From positions 1,302,001-1,366,000 of the forward strand of contig OY725505.1 in NCBI GenBank assembly GCA_963281255.1: a DNA stretch of 64,000 bases. Direction: 5' to 3'. Positions within the stretch are counted from its first letter, which is position 1; the number at the start of each line of letters is the position of its first letter. This DNA comes from Aphrocallistes beatrix. Its lineage: Eukaryota; Porifera; Hexactinellida; Sceptrulophora; Aphrocallistidae. Positions 54,718 through 64,000 of the stretch are shown one piece after another. Below the pieces are notes generated by a model. That model was not told where the DNA came from, ran no database searches, and worked only from the letters and a program-made list of their open reading frames with translations. The translations under genes and the position numbers were made by a program.

Positions 54718-54840
54718 AAGGTTGGCCTTTCCTATAAAAACTAACTTTTGACTTTTTCAACCGATTCCTTATATTTTTCAGTGCAGATTTGAATCACAGA
54801 GTTATCTGCAATACTGCATTAAGGAGTCATCAGCTGAATT
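54718..54840 (+). repeat. R5 repeat block
   Basis: TTAAGGTTGGCCTTTCCTAT onward matches 18817-18935 closely, through TTTTCAACCGATT and CAGTGCAGATTTGAATCACAGAG. Single copy here, no partner arm. Confidence 0.7.
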
Positions 54841-55335
54841 AATTGCATTTATGCTAGCAATTTTGAAAATTGAGTTTTTATTACAGAATGTTAATTCGAT
54901 ATCTTAGCTTCATGCCTAACGTAAGAATTTTCAATTCCGATGATTTATCGACCTATAAAATTCATTTTTACTGAGCTCATTTTTGTGTTCTAAAAATAGA
55001 TATTTGTGGTAATTGTAGATATGTATATATTTAGGTGTCAAGCGTTATTCATTATTTTTATTTCAATTTTATAATATGATCAAGGGATTACTCCTCAAAG
55101 GTCAACTTTTCTAATGTTTCTAGTGGTTGTCATGATTCTACCTTTCGGATTTTGCTAGTTATTTATTCAACTTTTGGAGTTTATTTTACCGTCATAACCG
55201 TCATAATCTAGCTCATCAAATATGCATTATGTTCACTACACTGTACTCCCCATATGACTTCAAAGAATAACCGATAATTTAATAAGTTATGCAATAAACT
55301 ATCTAGTATGTCATAATAAACCTAAAACCCTCTAA
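54840..55335. other. Non-coding stretch 3' of the small ORF
   Basis: AT-rich. It lies downstream of the minus-strand ORF at 55341-55703; an ATTAAA at about 55279-55284 on the minus strand could serve as a polyadenylation signal. No other feature seen. Confidence 0.4.
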
Positions 55336-55340
55336 GCTTC

Positions 55341-55703
55341 TTACAGGGCGCTTCTTGCAGGCATTTCGAAAATTTTTACCTCATCGCCAAGTTCCTCCAG
55401 GCTTTGTAATATTGTGATAAATGTGTTCTCTAACACCTCTATTCTTTCTAGGGATTCTTTATGATTCTTCTGTAATTGTTGTATTTTCATTTCCTGCCCC
55501 TTGATAGTAGCATACACTCCCACCATTATCTGTTGGAAGTATTGCACTGGCGATTTCAAGTAATCTTGTCCTACACGGTACACAATCGGTGTCTGAGAGA
55601 TCGAAAAGAGCGATCTATTCGCATATTGGGCAACCAGTGCCACTTCTGTTCTGATTGTAAAATGGGCCAACCCCACTAATACAACGAAGGTGATAGTCTA
55701 CAT
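55341..55703 (-). CDS. Small secreted coiled-coil protein candidate, stop at codon 2
   Basis: On the minus strand an ATG at 55703-55701 is followed at once by TAG, then 118 open codons to TAA at 55343-55341. The sequence after the stop begins TITFVVLVGLAHFTI, a hydrophobic run that looks like a signal peptide core, and continues RTEVALVAQYANRS. The second half (IKGQEMKIQQLQKNHKESLE, then VLENTFITILQSLEEL) has heptad-like spacing of I/L and is probably a coiled coil. No cysteines or known domain are visible. A TATATATA box lies about 48 nt upstream of the ATG. None of the repeat families overlaps it, so it is the best candidate host gene. Either a nonsense change inactivated it or translation starts elsewhere (a GTG at 55676 is in frame, but non-ATG starts are rare in animals). 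I recognise no family. Confidence 0.4.
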
Positions 55704-55749
55704 GTGAATTGGAGTGCGAATTGAGAGTGTGAGAATCAAAGCAACGTGT

Positions 55750-55758
55750 CTATATATA
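55750..55758 (-). promoter_or_regulatory. TATA box candidate
   Basis: CTATATATAG reads TATA on the minus strand, about 48 nt before the ATG of the small ORF, leaving room for a start site about 30 nt downstream near TCACACTC. TATA words are common in AT-rich DNA, so this is only suggestive. Confidence 0.35.
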
Positions 55759-55759
55759 G

Positions 55760-56235
55760 TAATATTAGCTACTAAGTAGCACCACACACAGTGTTTGAGA
55801 AAGCTTTTTAAAAAACAGGCTTGATAAAACAAGAATGTTTCTATAGTAACCAAGAACTTTAGCGCGCTACATCTCATTTGATATTTACTTACGTATGTCA
55901 GCAACGACTACTGCAACGACTACTTCAGACTCAGATACGCTAACATCTTATGGGAAAAACCAGTTTTTAAAAATGCCAACTCAGTTGCTATGGCAACCAA
56001 ACAGTTTGACAATGCCAGCTCAGCCACTATGAAAAGTATTAATAACCTGTTTTCTGGTTCTGTAAGCATTTCTAATTTCCATTTTCTCTTTTGTACACAA
56101 TTACCTTTATTATTATGTCTTCTGACACAGCTGATTCGGACGTTCAAGTCTTATAGGAGCATGGAGAGTCTATTCAGATCCTTCTTCCGATTCCTCCAAC
56201 CCCCTAATTGTCTCTTCGTAGCTAACATCTTCTCA
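55760..56235. other. Stretch without recognised features
   Basis: AT-rich DNA with overlapping short frames on both strands (55698-55904 minus, 55920-56147 minus, 55990-56376 plus). None shows a motif I recognise. Confidence 0.4.
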
Positions 56236-56239
56236 GCCA

Positions 56240-56644
56240 ATGATACCCGACTTGACATCCCCCATGACAGCAATGGAACTTTCCTCCCAGGAGTCTGCCA
56301 GCTTCTTTCCCATCTCTTTGAGTACACCTGTTCCACGCATGAAAGGGGGGCGACCACCCAAAAGACCCAAGTTTAACAGAAATAGATTTACGCTGAAGGC
56401 TACTACGCCTACATCGGCTGATTCTTCCACTGACACTTCTTTTGTTTCACCTCATCCTAAATCACACTTCAAGCGATTTAGGTATACACTACTCTACCGT
56501 AGCTACACCGCTAGATTCTCAACACCCTTTTCATCAAGGACTCATAAGGTACAATTCAAATCCATCACCACGACCACCTTCAATTTTCAACAATTTTGCT
56601 CAACAAAAAACATAACCTCCGAAATTTTGAATTGCCAATATTAG
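56240..56644 (+). CDS. Unrecognised ORF with AT-hook-like motif
   Basis: 134 codons from ATG. It has KGGRPPKRPKFNRNRF around residues 35-51, an AT-hook-like GRPPKRP core, flanked by Ser/Thr-rich low-complexity parts (TTPTSADSSTDTSFVSP). The base composition is less AT-rich than its surroundings and the 3' end is open-ended in character. It could be an exon of a host gene or a piece of an element's accessory protein. I do not recognise it, and no splice sites can be claimed with confidence. Confidence 0.25.
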   Translation: MIPDLTSPMTAMELSSQESASFFPISLSTPVPRMKGGRPPKRPKFNRNRFTLKATTPTSADSSTDTSFVSPHPKSHFKRFRYTLLYRSYTARFSTPFSSRTHKVQFKSITTTTFNFQQFCSTKNITSEILNCQY

Positions 56645-58113
56645 TAGAATGGAAGCCCTAGGCCGTTTTTGCTCTGTAGTTCTAAAAATATACTCTTATT
56701 AAGTAAAGCATTGATTAGAATCTCTTTGTTAGGCATAAGGAATGGTCATTTAAGCAATCTAAAACTGATCCTAAGGTTAGTTTAGAAATTCCTATTGAAG
56801 TAATTAAAAATTCATCATAGGTCTCCTTAAATGGTTCAGCCGAGACTGCGCCATAGTGCACCTTAGATAAGATTTAATCCTGCGTAAAGCACTAAATGTG
56901 CGTTCTGAGGTGGCAGCAGGTAACACAATCAATAGTTGAAACAATCGCCAAACATTTTTGATCAGTGGTTTTTGGCTACTAGACAGCTGGGCCAACACAT
57001 CCTTTATAAGAGTAACGGGGTTTTTCTTGTCCGATAGCATTGAAGTATAGTTCCTTCAGTACTCTCAGTTCTGCAGCTATTTCTGCCTTGTTAAAGTCGT
57101 CATCAAAGAAGTCACAGACGAAATTGAGATGCTCTTCAAAAGGTAACCCAGTACTAGCCTTAAAGAGAAGCTGTTCAATATGGGGAAAATGTTTGATATC
57201 CTTTATGATCAAATCTTGATTTGATGGAGGAGACAGCCAACTCAAGCACTGCATTGTACTGTAGTCTGTACCAATCAATTACAGAGTCAGGTAATTCAAC
57301 TATAGCCTTATAGTCATCCAATAGCTTAGGGATCTTTCTTCTCCTGGGAAAAATAGGCTCTTTCACATCAAACTGTTTTCTCGCTGTTTCGATTTTCGCC
57401 CAGAACAAGTAGAAACCTCAGTGGACATCCCTTGAAGTGTCTGAGTAGTCAGCAACGCAACTTCATGACTTCTACAGAAGAGAGCTCAGATTGCTGAAGG
57501 ATGCTGCTGAGCCTATCCGTATGTTGCAAAATCATCTGCGAGAGTAATATACCAAACAGAAACCTGAATGTCTGCATTTGGGATCTGATGCCATAAATTA
57601 TTGCCTTCATCTCTGTGTTTGACGTACCAAGAAGGCTAGACTCCCACAACAGTAAGAGGTTATCATAATTTGCTATTATGCTTTCCAACGAATCTGCACG
57701 AACTGTCCACCTCGTTGGACAGAGCGTTCGTATATCAAGAGCTTCACTGCCGATTTCTTCTTTGATATTTCGTAGCATTGCTTCTCGCTTTGGTGAAAAT
57801 TTAACGAGTTTCACCAATTCAAAGCATGTGTCAAGGCAGTCTTTTATCAATTGTGATTGTTTCACTGTGTCGCTCACTCCAAGATTGAGAGCGTGACCAA
57901 AGCAATGAGTGAACACTGCTCTCGGTCAGTGGCAGAAAGCGAATACATTCCAAGAAATTCTTCTGACACAGACAAGTCATCACTTACCCAGCGTATCACA
58001 AGTGTCAGCTGTTCTAGGTTGGATTTATCAGTGGCTTCGTCAACCCATGGACTTCTAAACTACCTGGACAGTCCACTCTATTTTGACTCTATACCAAGTT
58101 AGGCCAGTTTGTA

Positions 58114-58307
58114 TCCATACTATTAAAACTCGATTAATCTCTCTCTCTATATATATACATATACAAGGCTGATTTTTGGCATTTGGGAGTCTTTTGGGTA
58201 TGGCTCCACTAGGTTCTGAGCTCAGAGCAAAATGTCGACTCATCATGGAATTATGATGTCATTGTCACATTTTAAAAAGTTAAGCAACACAGTTATTCGA
58301 GCATAAC
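58114..58307 (+). mobile_element. Helitron-like element, 5' part (H8)
   Basis: TCCATACTATTAAAACTCGA preceded by A, a short (CT)n(TA)n run, then CTGATTTTTGGCATTTGGG, GTCGACTCATCATGGAATT and AACACAGTTATTCGAGCATAA. It stops there, joined to an end of the long-TIR MITE. It lies inside the hAT pseudogene. Confidence 0.78.
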
Positions 58308-58477
58308 AAAACTCACCATACAAAACATATTTCTAAGTCATAGAATCGAAAAATCTTATAAAATCATTGAGAATGTTCGAATTACAATCTCTAAAGACCA
58401 TAATAACTAAGATTGTTTGAGTTTAAGAAATTTTATACCTAATAAAGCTTGGGACAGAACTTACAAGCCATCCTGTA
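58308..58477 (-). mobile_element. Lone end of the long-TIR MITE
   Basis: AAAACTCACCATACAAAACA through ACAGAACTTACAAGCCATCCTGTA matches 7270-7438 with about 90 percent identity by eye. The other end is missing. Confidence 0.78.
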
Positions 58478-58909
58478 TGGGTATTAGATAGTTCATGTTT
58501 TTGGAATGATTGTGTACCATCCTTCCAGTTTGTATATCCATGAGAGACCTACAAAAATGCAAATTATGATTCCTAATATCTCTCCCTCCTACTCCAAAAT
58601 CAGCCAGTCGAAGAGTATTTTCAAATGCCGTCGATGCATTGTGGTTAGACTTGATTCTTCTAAGAACAAAAGCTTTTACGCACGTGTGGCAGTACATGGC
58701 ATCCTGGGCTTCATTGTAGTGGAGAAATGGCCACATCTTGAACCAATAGCTCTTAACAGAACACAAAACAGGTTTAGTCTTTCCAAACGACCTTTTTGGA
58801 AATGGAAAATTCACTGTTGGCTGATTAGGAGTTTCTGGGAAGACTGGAAGTTCGTTACAATGAAAAGTTGCCATATTGAAAGTTTGAAATCTACCTAAGT
58901 TAATCAAAT

Positions 58910-59225
58910 AATAAAAGTTTAAGAGACGAGTAAGTATGTGGAAAAATTGGTTCTATACTAATAGTAAACAGTTGTCATCACATTGCTACCTTAGTACAAT
59001 CAACACTCTTTCTTACTAGATGTAGACATTATTCAATCTTATTGAATGAAGTGTATGATCTAGCGTATCGTATTAAAAGCGCAACAACCGGACCTATCCG
59101 GACCACTATTAAAAGTGGTCAGGTGAAAACCGGACCAACCGGTGGCGCCGGCGCGCTGCATAGGGATCCTGTGTATCCACGGTGGTAAAAGTGATAACCA
59201 TTCGTGAGATAATTCAGATTGAATA
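58910..59225. other. Non-coding, with a hAT-like palindromic scrap
   Basis: No gene. Near 59085-59155 ACCGGACC...GGTGGCGCCGGC words resemble 52735-52770 and 3100-3210, likely remains of a third hAT MITE family, too degraded for boundaries. Confidence 0.4.
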
Positions 59226-59231
59226 GAGCTT

Positions 59232-59705
59232 TTAGAAGGGTCGACAATGACTTTTGCTATAATTCGTTACTATAATCTGGTATTTAGCTGGAATCACGCG
59301 AGTAGTTTCACTACTGAGATAGGATGCGTAGACCTGTACTAGTGTCGACTTAAGTAGGACGACTAGGCCATGACCCTTGTCGACCTGGGATAATGTTAAG
59401 TGGAGAGATGTCAATGGTGGCCTAATTTGGACGAAGAGACTTCTATGGGTTTGGTGGAACTTTCGAATCGAGCTGGGCTGGGAAAAGTGTATAAGTGACG
59501 GGACTCCTGTTGGGAGATCTAACAATCCCAGGATTGGTGTCGTGCATTGTTGTTCCGTTACTGGTCCAGGGGTTTGATAGGCCATTCCGAAAAAGAGGAG
59601 TCTTTGGAGCAGGGAACCGAGCTCAGGTGGTATGTAGGACTCTAGAAAGACTGGCGGTGGGTTGTACTCGAAGTGAGTGGGAAATGGAGAGAGTGGTCTG
59701 ATTAC
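59232..59705 (-). pseudogene. Penelope-like reverse transcriptase N-terminal scrap
   Basis: In minus order: LGSLLQRLLFFGMAYQTPG (like the L..GL.F.PTP.P box that opens Penelope-type RTs), SSIRKFHQTHRSLFVQIRPP, and VDKGHGLVVLLKSTLVQVYA followed by SYLSSETTR. The last matches the KADKGNAxVVMDKxxYxxKxxxxLSDxxTY block of Penelope-like elements. The catalytic YADD-type box is not present. The region is clearly more GC-rich than its neighbours. I am moderately sure of the class, not of the clade; it may be from the same family as the nuclease piece at 53.2-53.6 kb. Confidence 0.45.
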
Positions 59706-59914
59706 TTTCGAAGTGGTGATAATGGGGTGGTTACAAGTACCACATTTTGCACTTTAGCGTTCGATTCTAAGTGCATCTGCGTGGGCCGGGGCCACAGTAT
59801 AAGTGTGAGACTGAGCTATTCGAGGTCCTGGTATGTTCGCACATGCTACAGAGTCCGTAGACTTTACATGCGACCAGTGTGGCCTCTGAGAAGGCTTGCC
59901 TCTGTACTTCAGAA

Positions 59915-60215
59915 AGATGCTACGTCATTACATGATAAATATCTCAAACTTAATATTTCATATGATGTAGTGCAATTATTATCAATGAATCATATATATA
60001 TACTGTGATAAAAAGTAAATTTGGAATTGAGAATTAATAATTTGGGATAATATTTACAATTTTACAGAGATAGACCGATATCTCTTTTGGACCCTAAATA
60101 GGGAGTTTTGATCGAATCTCGGAGGTCCAGGGTTAGAACTTCTAAAATAATGATGAAATGTGCTTCAAGATTTCTGTACACATTATTAGCGAAAATTGTA
60201 TTGATTGTGCTCTTC
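59915..60215 (+). repeat. R1-related block before the LINE
   Basis: GCTACGTCATTACATGATAAA, GTAGTGCAATTATTATCAATG, CTCTTTTGGACCCTAAATAGGG and GCGAAAATTGTATTGATTG follow R1 order. The LINE is inserted in or joined to it. Confidence 0.68.
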
Positions 60216-61450
60216 AGCATGAATCACCAAAATGTATCCCTTCTCGTTATTCTTTATCTTAGTTCAGCCTTCGGCACTGTCGACCATATCATCTTACTCA
60301 ATCGTCTCCAGTCTTATTTCGGCATTTGTGACTCTTCTCTATCTTGGTTTGAATCTTACCTCTCTGGTAGGACTCAATTCGTCTCGATAAAGGGTTCTGA
60401 TTCCTCCAATGTCCCGGTTGAGTTCCTCAGGGTTCTTGTCTTGGTTCGCTTCTATTTAGTCTCTACACCAGTCCTCTTTTCGACCTTATTAGGTACCACC
60501 TCCCCGACATGCACTGCTATGCCGACGATACTCAGGTCTAGCTAGCTTTCAAACCCGATTCCATCTCTTCTGAAGATTCTGCTTTCTCTGCCATTCAATC
60601 TTGCATCTCTGCGATCCGTTCCTGACTCCTCACCAATAACTTGCTTATCAAAGACACCAAGACTGAGTTCCTTATAATAGGGAATCGTCAACAACAGTCT
60701 AAGGTTCAAACTGATAGCATCTCTGTTGATGAGTTGATCATCTCTTCTTCCAAAAAAGTACGAAATCTTGGAACTTGGCTCGACAATACCCTCTCAATGT
60801 CTACTCAGGTCAGCAAAGTTGCTTCCGCTTGCTTCTACTACATCTATAACATCCGGCGTATTAGAAAGTATCTCTCTAGGGAAGTCAGTGAAACTCTCGT
60901 TAATTCTCTTATCCCATCTCATCTTGATTACTGTAACAGCCTCTTGTATGGTTGCTCACATCCCTCTTAGCTCAACTCCAGCGAGCATTTTCATGCTCTT
61001 AAACACTTTTGGGCTTAAAGTCATATGCCTAAAGGAGCGTCTCGCGCACCTTGATAATTTCTTGAGTGCAGTCAGGCTTATCTACAATGTCTCTCGTACC
61101 TTCTCGTAATCTCCTCTTCTTATCAACCTCCACTGGCTGCCTGTTAAACATCGAATCCTCTTCAAAGTCCTCCTCATAACTTACAAAGCCATCCATTCTC
61201 TTGCTCCGGACTATATTATCCAACTCATACAGGTCAAGACATCCAATCGCACTCGATCATCCAATGGCATCCTCTTTGAACATTCTCTATCAAATCTTCC
61301 AAAGCTCTGGATGATCGTGCTCACTTTAGCTGCGACTGTTGAGTGGAATCTTCTCCCTCCGAGCATTTGGAATGCTCCCTCACTTCTTATCTTCAAAAAA
61401 CTCCCGAAAACTCATCTTTTCCATATTACACACGACACAGCCACTTAATT
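60215..61450 (+). pseudogene. LINE (L2/CR1-like) reverse transcriptase, 5' truncated
   Basis: The homology starts in RT with LYLSSAFGTVDHIILLNRLQ and SWFESYLSGRTQFVSIKG. It continues through [13 protein letters not shown] (catalytic YADD, in another frame), KDTKTEFLIIGNRQQ, VRNLGTWLDNTLSMSTQVSK and SHLDYCNSLLYGCSHPS. Traces of the C-terminal part follow to about 61445 (PLAACKTSNPLQSP; HLIKY). The set is that of L2/CR1-clade LINEs. Frames shift near 60440 and 60540 and again after 60965. The N-terminal endonuclease and ORF1 are absent, as expected for 5'-truncated copies. The non-coding 3' part extends to about 61600. Confidence 0.9.
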
Positions 61451-61690
61451 AAATACTCATTAAAATAATTTCAGCGCATATACTACGTACTTACCTTACA
61501 AGCAAACATACACATACATACTCATAAATACGTACATGCATAACATACGTACACTTACTTTTATTGAATTGTACAGCGAACTTGAACATATTAATATGGA
61601 ATCTGCGCTATTATTTAGTCATAATTATACTGACGATTTATAAATATTTCAACCAAATTTTGGTGAAAATAGCAGAAGTACACTGAATCT
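61450..61690 (+). other. LINE 3' region and R1 remnant
   Basis: Up to about 61600 it is probably the LINE 3' end, rich in ACATACGTAC-like words. From about 61625 R1 resumes (AAATATTTCAACCAAATTTTGG ... AGCAGAAGTACACTGAA). Confidence 0.5.
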
Positions 61691-62043
61691 GCTTGGGTGG
61701 TACAGTGGTTAGGGCGTTTGAATACCAAGACTTAAATCACGGGTTCTAACCTCGCTCTAGTCATTTGCATTTTACTGTCAATTACTATCTAAGCCTACAC
61801 TTTTGCAGAACCTTAGTGAGCTGAAAGCACTAAGGATGTCATCCTGTTCAATGGGTTAAGTCAGGTGTTACCTTTCTTGCTACTGTTAACCGAGTTCTTC
61901 TCTGTAATACTCTATCATACGCATACATCACAGTCAGGAACTATCAGTTGGTTTAGCACCTCACCCAGATTGTAAACCCCCTGAGAACATATTAGCATGG
62001 ATTCGGGGGGGATATAAATCTATAAACTTTAACTTTAACCTTA
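61691..62043 (+). mobile_element. tRNA-headed SINE, complete copy
   Basis: The head GCTTGGGTGGTACAGTGGTT holds the A-box TGGTACAGTGG; the degraded B-box is CACGGGTTCTAACC. The body continues TGCAGAACCTTAGTGAGCTG and CACCCAGATTGTAAACCCCC, and the tail ends in ATAAACTTTAACTTTAACCTT. About 353 bp. It is inserted in R1: the host phrase AAAGTACCCTGAA(AATCCAC)AAATTTCCTTGAGG continues on both sides. The split copy at 9225-10800 shares its whole length. Confidence 0.88.
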
Positions 62044-62045
62044 AT

Positions 62046-62366
62046 TTCCTTGAGGCCTCTAATCCCGACTATTTTGGTATAATTGTGAATAATTATTATT
62101 TTTCGTAGCACTACAATATATATTCCTTCCATTTAGAAATGGATAAAGAGCTTCTAAATAGGATATCATGAAGTTAAAGCAAAAGCCTACGACTTTTATT
62201 TCCAAGTTTGCATTTTCGAAAAATGGTCAAATGATAAAGATCTAAAACTTAATATTCCATAGGATGTAGTGCAATTATTATCATTGAATTATTTATATAC
62301 CGTGATAAATATCTCTTTTGGACCATAAATGGGGAATTTTCATCAAATCTCGGAGGTCCAAGGCCA
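62046..62366 (+). repeat. R1-related block after the SINE
   Basis: TTTCCTTGAGGCCTCTAATCC, GCCTACGACTTTTATTTCC, GTAGTGCAATTATTATCATTG and GGAGGTCCAAGGCCA, in R1 order with a few deletions. It ends where the Harbinger-type element begins. Confidence 0.7.
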
Positions 62367-62913
62367 GCAGCCGTATTCACTAAGATCTTAAGCACTAAGA
62401 TTGATCTTAAGTCTTAAGATCGATCTTAGTTAAGATCGATCTTAAGATTGAACTTATAAATAACGTTAGGGTTAATATTATTAGAATATAGCATTATACT
62501 AATCAAATATAAAACTGAAGTATAATATTGGTAATGGCAAGTAGTCATTTATTATTGATCTAGTGAAAATAAACTATATTTCTTCTTTTTGAGCAAAATT
62601 GAGGCCATTAGTGTCAATATTAGGAGCAAATAAGATTGATTAACCCACTCCTGTAAGACATAGCTTCTATCTACTATGTAGTTGTACAGCCTGGAATGTC
62701 TGCTGGTGAGTCTTACAATATCTGTGGTGAAATCTTTGTTTTAACTTTGAATTCTAAAATGAAATTCAATGTTTTATGTATGCAATCTATAATTATTCTA
62801 CAATAGTCAATATCAAAGGAAGAGCTATCAAAGAGCATAAGTTGTATCTCATGAATTCATAATATTATATTGAACAAAACATATAGACGACAAGTGTCTT
62901 TGTATATTGTAAC

Positions 62914-63291
62914 ATGAAAACCTCTCTAAGACAAGATATAAACACTGGATATGAGAAGAACAATAAATTGAACTCTATCGACGTTAAAATTTCTGCGTCA
63001 TTTGGTGTTACGAAAATAATTGGTGTCATTAATGGTTATGGTAAGTCGGCGTCCTCCCGTGTATATAAATTGCTGCTGAGTGCTTGCATCAACAATACCA
63101 AACCAAAATGGACAAATCCCGCAAGCAAATTGGACCAGAGAAGAAGAGTGAGTCTCATTAATGAAATTGAGTCAGCAGGTGAGATTTTGAGAGGGTCAGG
63201 AAATTCTGCTGACAAAAACAAAAGGAGGAAACAAATCTGGAGAGACTTTACAGCCAAACTCAACTCAGTGCATGGCATGGCAGAGCTGTAG
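62914..63291 (+). CDS. Harbinger Myb/SANT-like DNA-binding protein
   Basis: 125 codons from ATG. Residues about 65-115 (KPKWTNPASKLDQRRRVSLI ... KNKRRKQIWRDFTAKLNSVHG) match the Myb/SANT-like (trihelix) domain of the second protein of PIF/Harbinger elements, with the tryptophans W69 and W111 in place. A stop follows GMAEL. The C-terminal tail continues in another frame from about 63300 (EIEIPTTYKASKKS; TVDEQDDSIELLKAADLF) to 63535, so the copy is split by one small shift or deletion. In Harbinger transposons this protein binds DNA and helps the transposase (family knowledge). With no transposase here it could only serve another element, or it is a remnant. Confidence 0.6.
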   Translation: MKTSLRQDINTGYEKNNKLNSIDVKISASFGVTKIIGVINGYGKSASSRVYKLLLSACINNTKPKWTNPASKLDQRRRVSLINEIESAGEILRGSGNSADKNKRRKQIWRDFTAKLNSVHGMAEL

Positions 63292-63300
63292 AGGATATCA

Positions 63301-63535
63301 GGAAAAAAAGTCTCCGGAAATTGAAATCCCGACAACGTATAAGGCATCAAAGAAAAGTTGGGAGAGAAGGCGAACTGTTGATGAGCAAGATGATTCGATC
63401 GAGCTCTTGAAGGCTGCAGACTTATTTCCATTACAGCAGGAAGTTTTGTTCCAACAGATGGCTGTATTCTCAGCTGCAGTTAATAGAAGAACAGAGGGAC
63501 TATTATCGATTGAAACGCTGGGAAAATCATTGTAA
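63301..63535 (+). pseudogene. Myb-like protein C-terminal tail
   Basis: It reads EIEIPTTYKASKKSWERRRT, EQDDSIELLKAADLFPLQQE and VLFQQMAVFSA, ending LGKSL in a stop. Closely similar to 22527-22763 (about 85 percent by eye), which shows the usual ending QRDYYRLKRQRLLENHCK. In the present copy a short deletion after the FSA block changes frame. Confidence 0.6.
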
Positions 63536-64000
63536 ATAGGAAAATAGGATCAAAGTGATTATTATCAGTCATGTGAATCAATATATAAAGCATGTCTCTA
63601 TAATTGTGCATATTAGAATGAGTCTATGATTATATGATCAAAGAATGTATGTTTGTTTATTCATACAAATCCAAGAAGGATTTGCCACGAATATAGCATG
63701 TGATACATGTTGCGATGTTACACACAATAAGAGAAATGTTTTAAAAATATTTTATTTGAAGTCTAATATCAATCAAGATAGATTCAATGTTCGACAGAAG
63801 TAAGTTTGAACAACATTTATGGAGTAATTAGTAAAAATCGAATCAATTACAATACTTAAGACACCTCCCTAGGTTGCTTAAAGTTCGGTCTTAAGTTCGG
63901 TCTTAAGAACGAACTTAAATCTTAGTGAATACCAATCTTAGTGAATACGACTTAAGATCGAACTTAAGACTTAAGCACTAAGATCGATCTTAAGATCGAT

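Larger units (their letters stand above)
56804..58907 (-). pseudogene. hAT transposase, ZMYM1-like, broken and interrupted
   Basis: In minus order: a TTF-type zinc finger (58461-58907; PFPKRSFGKTKPVLCSVKSY, MYCHTCVKAF, TAFENTLRL); an insertion of other repeats (58055-58480); the DDE core beginning DEATDKSNLEQLTLVIRWV with the first catalytic Asp; HCFGHALNLGVSDTVKQS; RTLCPTRWTVRADSLESI; a helical part (KIETARKQFDVKEPIFPRRR); and the C-terminal dimerisation domain (VLPAATSERTFSALRRIKSY, RCTMAQSRLN). The order is that of ZMYM1/52-kDa-repressor-like hAT proteins. Frames change about five times. Compared with 50410-51595 this copy keeps the core. No terminal inverted repeats were found. Confidence 0.9.
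62368..63935 (+). mobile_element. Harbinger-type derivative, copy 2
   Basis: Starts GCAGCCGTATTCACTAAGAT followed by tandem CTTAAGATCGATCTTAAG words. The right end has GTTCGGTCTTAAGTTCGG words and CTTAGTGAATACC at about 63935. From there to 64000 further TTAGTGAATACGAC and CTTAAGATCGATC words suggest an adjoining end of another copy running out of the window. The Myb-like gene is inside; the DDE transposase is missing. Confidence 0.75.

Overview
This window reads as a gene-poor, AT-rich stretch of a metazoan nuclear genome, most likely an invertebrate; I cannot name the species. The signs are eukaryotic mobile elements of nearly every class (Ty3/gypsy, L2/CR1-like LINE, tRNA-headed SINE, Penelope-like pieces, mariner, pogo/Tigger, ZMYM1-type hAT, Mutator-like, Harbinger Myb gene, piggyBac-like TTAA MITEs, Helitron-like elements), no bacterial operon structure, and no recognisable conserved host gene. 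The only candidate host gene is a small TATA-box-preceded ORF for a secreted, coiled-coil protein at 55341-55703 (minus), whose second codon is a stop.

Layout. 1-2.0 kb: low-complexity DNA, a tandem repeat rich in GGGATTCCC, the tail of a Helitron-like repeat and a gypsy scrap. 2.35-5.92 kb: a non-coding 3.56 kb transposon with 160-bp terminal inverted repeats that look identical by eye, inserted into the (TA)n core of a Helitron-like element. 6.2-8.2 kb: hAT, long-TIR and pogo-type MITEs. 9.2-10.8 kb: a tRNA-derived SINE split by a giant foldback element. 11-15.2 kb: Mutator scrap, several MITEs, and an old gypsy fossil inside a CATAG-ended element. 15.2-24.6 kb: large palindromic repeats, a broken mariner, a run of Helitron-like copies and a Harbinger derivative. 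24.6-29.4 kb: a nearly whole, fairly young gypsy element with 185-bp LTRs, sitting in a TTAA-flanked repeat called R1 here. 29.8-31.1 kb: a Mutator-like transposase fragment. 33.5-45.9 kb: a succession of giant palindromes, R1 copies and TA-flanked MITEs. 45.9-47.9 kb: a broken Tigger. 48-50.2 kb: an old gypsy fossil. 50.4-51.6 and 56.8-58.9 kb: two ZMYM1-like hAT copies. 52.8-54.7 kb: a GIY-YIG Penelope-like fragment and another foldback with a hAT MITE. 59.2-62.4 kb: Penelope RT scrap, L2/CR1-like LINE, SINE, R1. 62.4-64 kb: a Harbinger derivative that keeps its Myb-like gene.

How it works together. The window is a nested stack of transposons. Several families are present more than once, so one copy often supplies the empty site for an insertion in another. 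This gives direct evidence for target preferences: 8-bp duplications for five hAT-type MITEs, TTAA for piggyBac-like MITEs and R1, insertion between A and T without duplication for the TC-starting Helitron-like family, and 7-bp duplications for the CATAG foldback family. The foldback family and the 160-bp-TIR element are the least familiar items and the best candidates for undescribed systems.
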